Assembly: GCF_024642105.1 (NCBI RefSeq) | Contig: NZ_JAHEBT010000005.1 | Coordinates: 1 to 64,000 of the forward strand | Source of the DNA: Flavobacterium sp. | GTDB lineage: Bacteria; Bacteroidota; Bacteroidia; Flavobacteriales; Flavobacteriaceae | Length of the DNA stretch: 64,000 nt | Reading direction: 5' to 3' | Shown here: in pieces, positions 61,992-64,000 of the stretch | Position numbering within the stretch: the stretch's first letter is position 1 | Layout: each line of letters opens with the position of its first letter | Notes under the pieces: model-generated | The model's input: only the letters and a program-made list of their open reading frames with translations | Databases searched by the model: none | Told to the model about the DNA's origin: nothing | Position numbers and translations under genes: made by a program

Positions 61992-61999
61992 TATATTTG
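61992..61999 (+). promoter_or_regulatory. -7 promoter element of gltX
   Basis: TATATTTG, an exact TAnnTTTG match, 30 bases before the chosen ATG. It overlaps the frame of the earlier TTG, so that start is rejected. Confidence 0.5.
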
Positions 62000-62029
62000 C
62001 AAAAGAATAAAAAGATAAAAAAAGCTATC

Positions 62030-63535
62030 ATGTCAAAGCCAATTCGTGTGCGTTTTGCACCTAGTCCAACAGGACCTTTACATATCGGCGGAGTTCGTAC
62101 CGCCTTATTTAATTATTTGTTTGCCAAGAAAAATAACGGAACTTTCTTCTTACGAATTGAAGATACCGACCAAAATCGTTTTGTTCCTGGTGCCGAAGAA
62201 TACATCTTAGAAGCCTTAAATTGGTTAGGAATTGCTCCTGATGAAACCGTAGGGAAAAATGAAAAATTTGGCCCTTACCGCCAAAGCGAAAGAAAAGAGT
62301 TGTACCAACAATATGCAGATCAATTAATCAATTCTGGAAATGCGTATTATGCTTTTGATACGGCTGAAGCTTTGGATGCGCATAGAAAAAAACACGAAGA
62401 ACAAGGAAAAACATTCATCTACAACCATCACAATAGAGAAAAACTAGATACTTCGTTAGTGATTTCTAAAGAAGCCGCCGACAAAAGAATTGCAGCAGGT
62501 GAAGAGTATGTTATACGTTTTAAAACTCCGGTTAACGAAACCTTGCATTTGCATGACATCATTCGCGGAGACGTAAAATTTGAAACCAATTTACTAGACG
62601 ATAAAGTATTATTTAAAAGCGACGGAATGCCAACGTACCACTTGGCGAATATTGTGGACGACCATTTGATGGAAACCTCACATGTTATTCGTGGCGAAGA
62701 ATGGTTGCCTTCTATGCCGTTGCACGTTTTATTGTACCGTGCTTTTGGTTGGGAAGCGCCCGAATTTGCCCATTTGCCTTTAATTCTAAAACCTATTGGA
62801 AACGGAAAATTATCCAAAAGAGATGGGGACAAAATGGGATTCCCGGTATTTCCTTTAGAATGGAAAACCGAAGAAGGTGTTTCATCAGGTTACAGAGAAA
62901 AAGGGTTTTTTCCAGAAGCCGTAGTTAACTTTTTAGCCCTATTGGGTTGGAACGACGGAACCGAAAAAGAATTATTTTCTTTGGAAGAATTGGTCCAAAA
63001 TTTCGATTTAAATCGAGTACATAAAGCGGGAGCTAAATTTGATCCTGAAAAAAATAAATGGTTCAATCACCAATATTTGATACAACACCCAGATGCTGAT
63101 TTGGCGAAAGCCTTCTCTCCTATTTTGACCGAAAAAGGAATTACTGTTGAAGAAAATAAATTAATTACTATTGTTTCTTTAATTAAAGAACGTGCGCATT
63201 TTGTTTCTGAATTTTGGGAATTGAGTGACTACTTTTTTGAAGCTCCAAGTTCTTATGATGAAAAAGCGACTAAAAACTGGAAAGAAGAAACTCCTGCGCT
63301 AATGCAAAATTTAATTGCTGTTTTAGAGGGAATTGAAGATTTTAAGGCCGCAACTATTGAAACTGTTGTAAAAGAATGGATGACGGCAAACGAAATTGGA
63401 ATGGGAAAAATAATGCAACCGTTTCGTTTGAGTTTAGTAGGTGCTTTAAAGGGTCCTCACCTATTTGACATTGCTGAATTGATTGGAAAACAAGCAACCA
63501 TTCAACGAATTCAAAAAGCAATAGCTAGTTTATAA
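62030..63535 (+). CDS. gltX: Glutamyl-tRNA synthetase
   Basis: 501 residues from the ATG at 62030; an in-frame TTG at 61985 lies upstream of the promoter -7 element. The HIGH motif is FAPSPTGPLHIGG (about 8-20), the KMSKS-type loop is GNGKLSKRDGDKMG (about 258-271), and the catalytic domain has LRIEDTDQNR. It charges tRNA-Glu. It reads away from the DUF4175 gene and ends at a terminator. Confidence 0.96.
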   Translation: MSKPIRVRFAPSPTGPLHIGGVRTALFNYLFAKKNNGTFFLRIEDTDQNRFVPGAEEYILEALNWLGIAPDETVGKNEKFGPYRQSERKELYQQYADQLINSGNAYYAFDTAEALDAHRKKHEEQGKTFIYNHHNREKLDTSLVISKEAADKRIAAGEEYVIRFKTPVNETLHLHDIIRGDVKFETNLLDDKVLFKSDGMPTYHLANIVDDHLMETSHVIRGEEWLPSMPLHVLLYRAFGWEAPEFAHLPLILKPIGNGKLSKRDGDKMGFPVFPLEWKTEEGVSSGYREKGFFPEAVVNFLALLGWNDGTEKELFSLEELVQNFDLNRVHKAGAKFDPEKNKWFNHQYLIQHPDADLAKAFSPILTEKGITVEENKLITIVSLIKERAHFVSEFWELSDYFFEAPSSYDEKATKNWKEETPALMQNLIAVLEGIEDFKAATIETVVKEWMTANEIGMGKIMQPFRLSLVGALKGPHLFDIAELIGKQATIQRIQKAIASL

Positions 63536-63557
63536 TTCTAGACTTGATACAAAAAAT

Positions 63558-63584
63558 AAAAGAGGCTTAATTGCCTCTTTTTTT
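63558..63584 (+). terminator. Terminator after gltX
   Basis: AAAGAGGC, loop TTAATT, GCCTCTTT then TTTTT on the plus strand. The end of the convergent small gene (63567) lies within it. Confidence 0.8.
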
Positions 63585-63818
63585 ATGGATAAGCCAATCA
63601 ATAACATACGGAATGGCTAGTTGTAAAATGCGTATATACGAATTAGAAAACATGGTTTTACAAGAGGCTAAAGCCTCTTGAAAGAGGTTTTCGGGTTGTA
63701 ATGTTTCTTTTGTTTTTTCCACGCTCAACAAAATATGCTGCAAATGGATTTCTCTTTCCAGCTTTAGAATTTCTAAGTCGGCATTAATTTGGTCGTAAGA
63801 TGAATAGTGTTTAGACAT
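63567..63818 (-). CDS. Small conserved-looking protein of unknown function
   Basis: 83 residues: a helical, charged N-terminal half (MSKHYSSYDQINADLEILKLEREIHLQHILLS) and a hydrophobic helix near the C-terminus (YIRILQLAIPYVIDWLI). It follows a membrane-protein gene with a gap of 2 bases, which suggests that the two work together at the inner membrane. I do not recognise the family. Its last codons lie in the gltX terminator. Confidence 0.6.
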   Translation of the reverse strand: MSKHYSSYDQINADLEILKLEREIHLQHILLSVEKTKETLQPENLFQEALASCKTMFSNSYIRILQLAIPYVIDWLIHKKRGN

Positions 63819-63820
63819 AA

Positions 63821-64000
63821 TTAATCATTAAAAAAGATGGCTGAAAATTTCTCTAAAATGGGTCCTTCCACAATCTTATCTTTCACCAAAAATAATAAGC
63901 CTGTTAGTAGTAAATAAAATCCTCCAACGATTAGAAAACCCACAGCAGTATTGTTGAAATAACTTCCAATAGCAAACGCCGCTGCAATAGAAACAAACAA
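63821..64000 (-). CDS. Membrane protein, C-terminal part (holin-superfamily-like)
   Basis: 60 codons are open from the window edge to the stop codon at 63823-63821. They show two hydrophobic helices (LFVSIAAAFAIGSYF and VGFLIVGGFYLLLTGLLFLV) followed by a short charged tail KDKIVEGPILEKFSAIFFND. The layout resembles the C-terminus of Bacteroidota proteins annotated as phage-holin-family or competence-linked membrane proteins, but it is not a phage gene by context. The 5' part is outside the window. Confidence 0.5.
   Translation of the reverse strand: MFVSIAAAFAIGSYFNNTAVGFLIVGGFYLLLTGLLFLVKDKIVEGPILEKFSAIFFND

Noticed and set aside
63821..64000. Phage holin indicating a prophage edge
   Set aside because: Similar two-helix membrane proteins are ordinary chromosomal genes in Bacteroidota, and no other phage gene is near.

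Overview
The window reads as a chromosomal segment of a flavobacterium (Bacteroidota), most likely genus Flavobacterium. The DNA is AT-rich. Several genes have promoters of the Bacteroidota type (TTTG, about 19 bases, TAnnTTTG). SusC/SusD outer-membrane uptake, a hybrid two-component regulator, a Bacteroidota-style SUF operon, DUF2480, DUF4175 and DUF5689 proteins, and dispersed intergenic repeats all fit. There are no rRNA genes and one tRNA gene.

Bases 1-358 are chromosomal flank: the start of a secreted protein on the minus strand and a bidirectional terminator. Bases 359-20965 look like one integrated element of about 20.6 kb. It is bounded by a 15-bp direct repeat whose right copy is the 3' end of an intact tRNA-Asn gene. 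Both ends also carry a doubled TTGGATAAA motif inside the boundary. The left part has a tyrosine recombinase, a small helix-turn-helix protein, a RecA-fold RepA-like ATPase and a zinc-finger/Toprim-like primase protein. No relaxase or conjugation gene is visible. The rest is cargo: a complete fructan utilization locus reading leftwards. A periplasmic-sensor hybrid two-component regulator is followed by an inner-membrane sugar porter, a secreted GH32 fructosidase, SusC, SusD, a GH32-type lipoprotein, a surface lipoprotein with Fn3-like domains, and fructokinase. The parts form one pathway: surface cleavage and binding of fructan, TonB-dependent import, periplasmic release of fructose, import, phosphorylation, and induction by a periplasmic sugar sensor.

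Bases 20952-32300 hold tRNA-Asn, the site-2 protease RseP, a Gfo/Idh/MocA oxidoreductase, an MFS transporter, a TonB-dependent receptor with a DUF5689 lipoprotein, and HflX. The spaces around the oxidoreductase and transporter are filled with tandem 153-bp and ~102-bp non-coding repeats. Bases 32358-41403 carry the SUF iron-sulfur system in two minus-strand blocks: sufA-sufB-(four-helix-bundle ORF)-sufC-sufD, and sufS-lipoprotein-sufE-sufT-DUF2480. A plus-strand serine hydrolase lies between them.

Bases 41578-52085 hold mostly plus-strand genes: a metallo-beta-lactamase-fold enzyme, a subtilase, an M1 aminopeptidase, DoxX, an unrecognised lipoprotein beside a polysaccharide deacetylase, trpS, dprA (minus) and a SPOR protein that may be made from a leaderless mRNA. 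Bases 52123-64000 hold a PIF1/RecD-like helicase, an OmpH/Skp-like protein, a methyltransferase, mnmG, ybeY, a large DUF4175 membrane protein, gltX, and two small genes at the edge. Three parS-like 16-mers flank mnmG, which suggests that this end of the window is near the replication origin.

All assignments come from reading the sequence and recalling family features. No database search was run.
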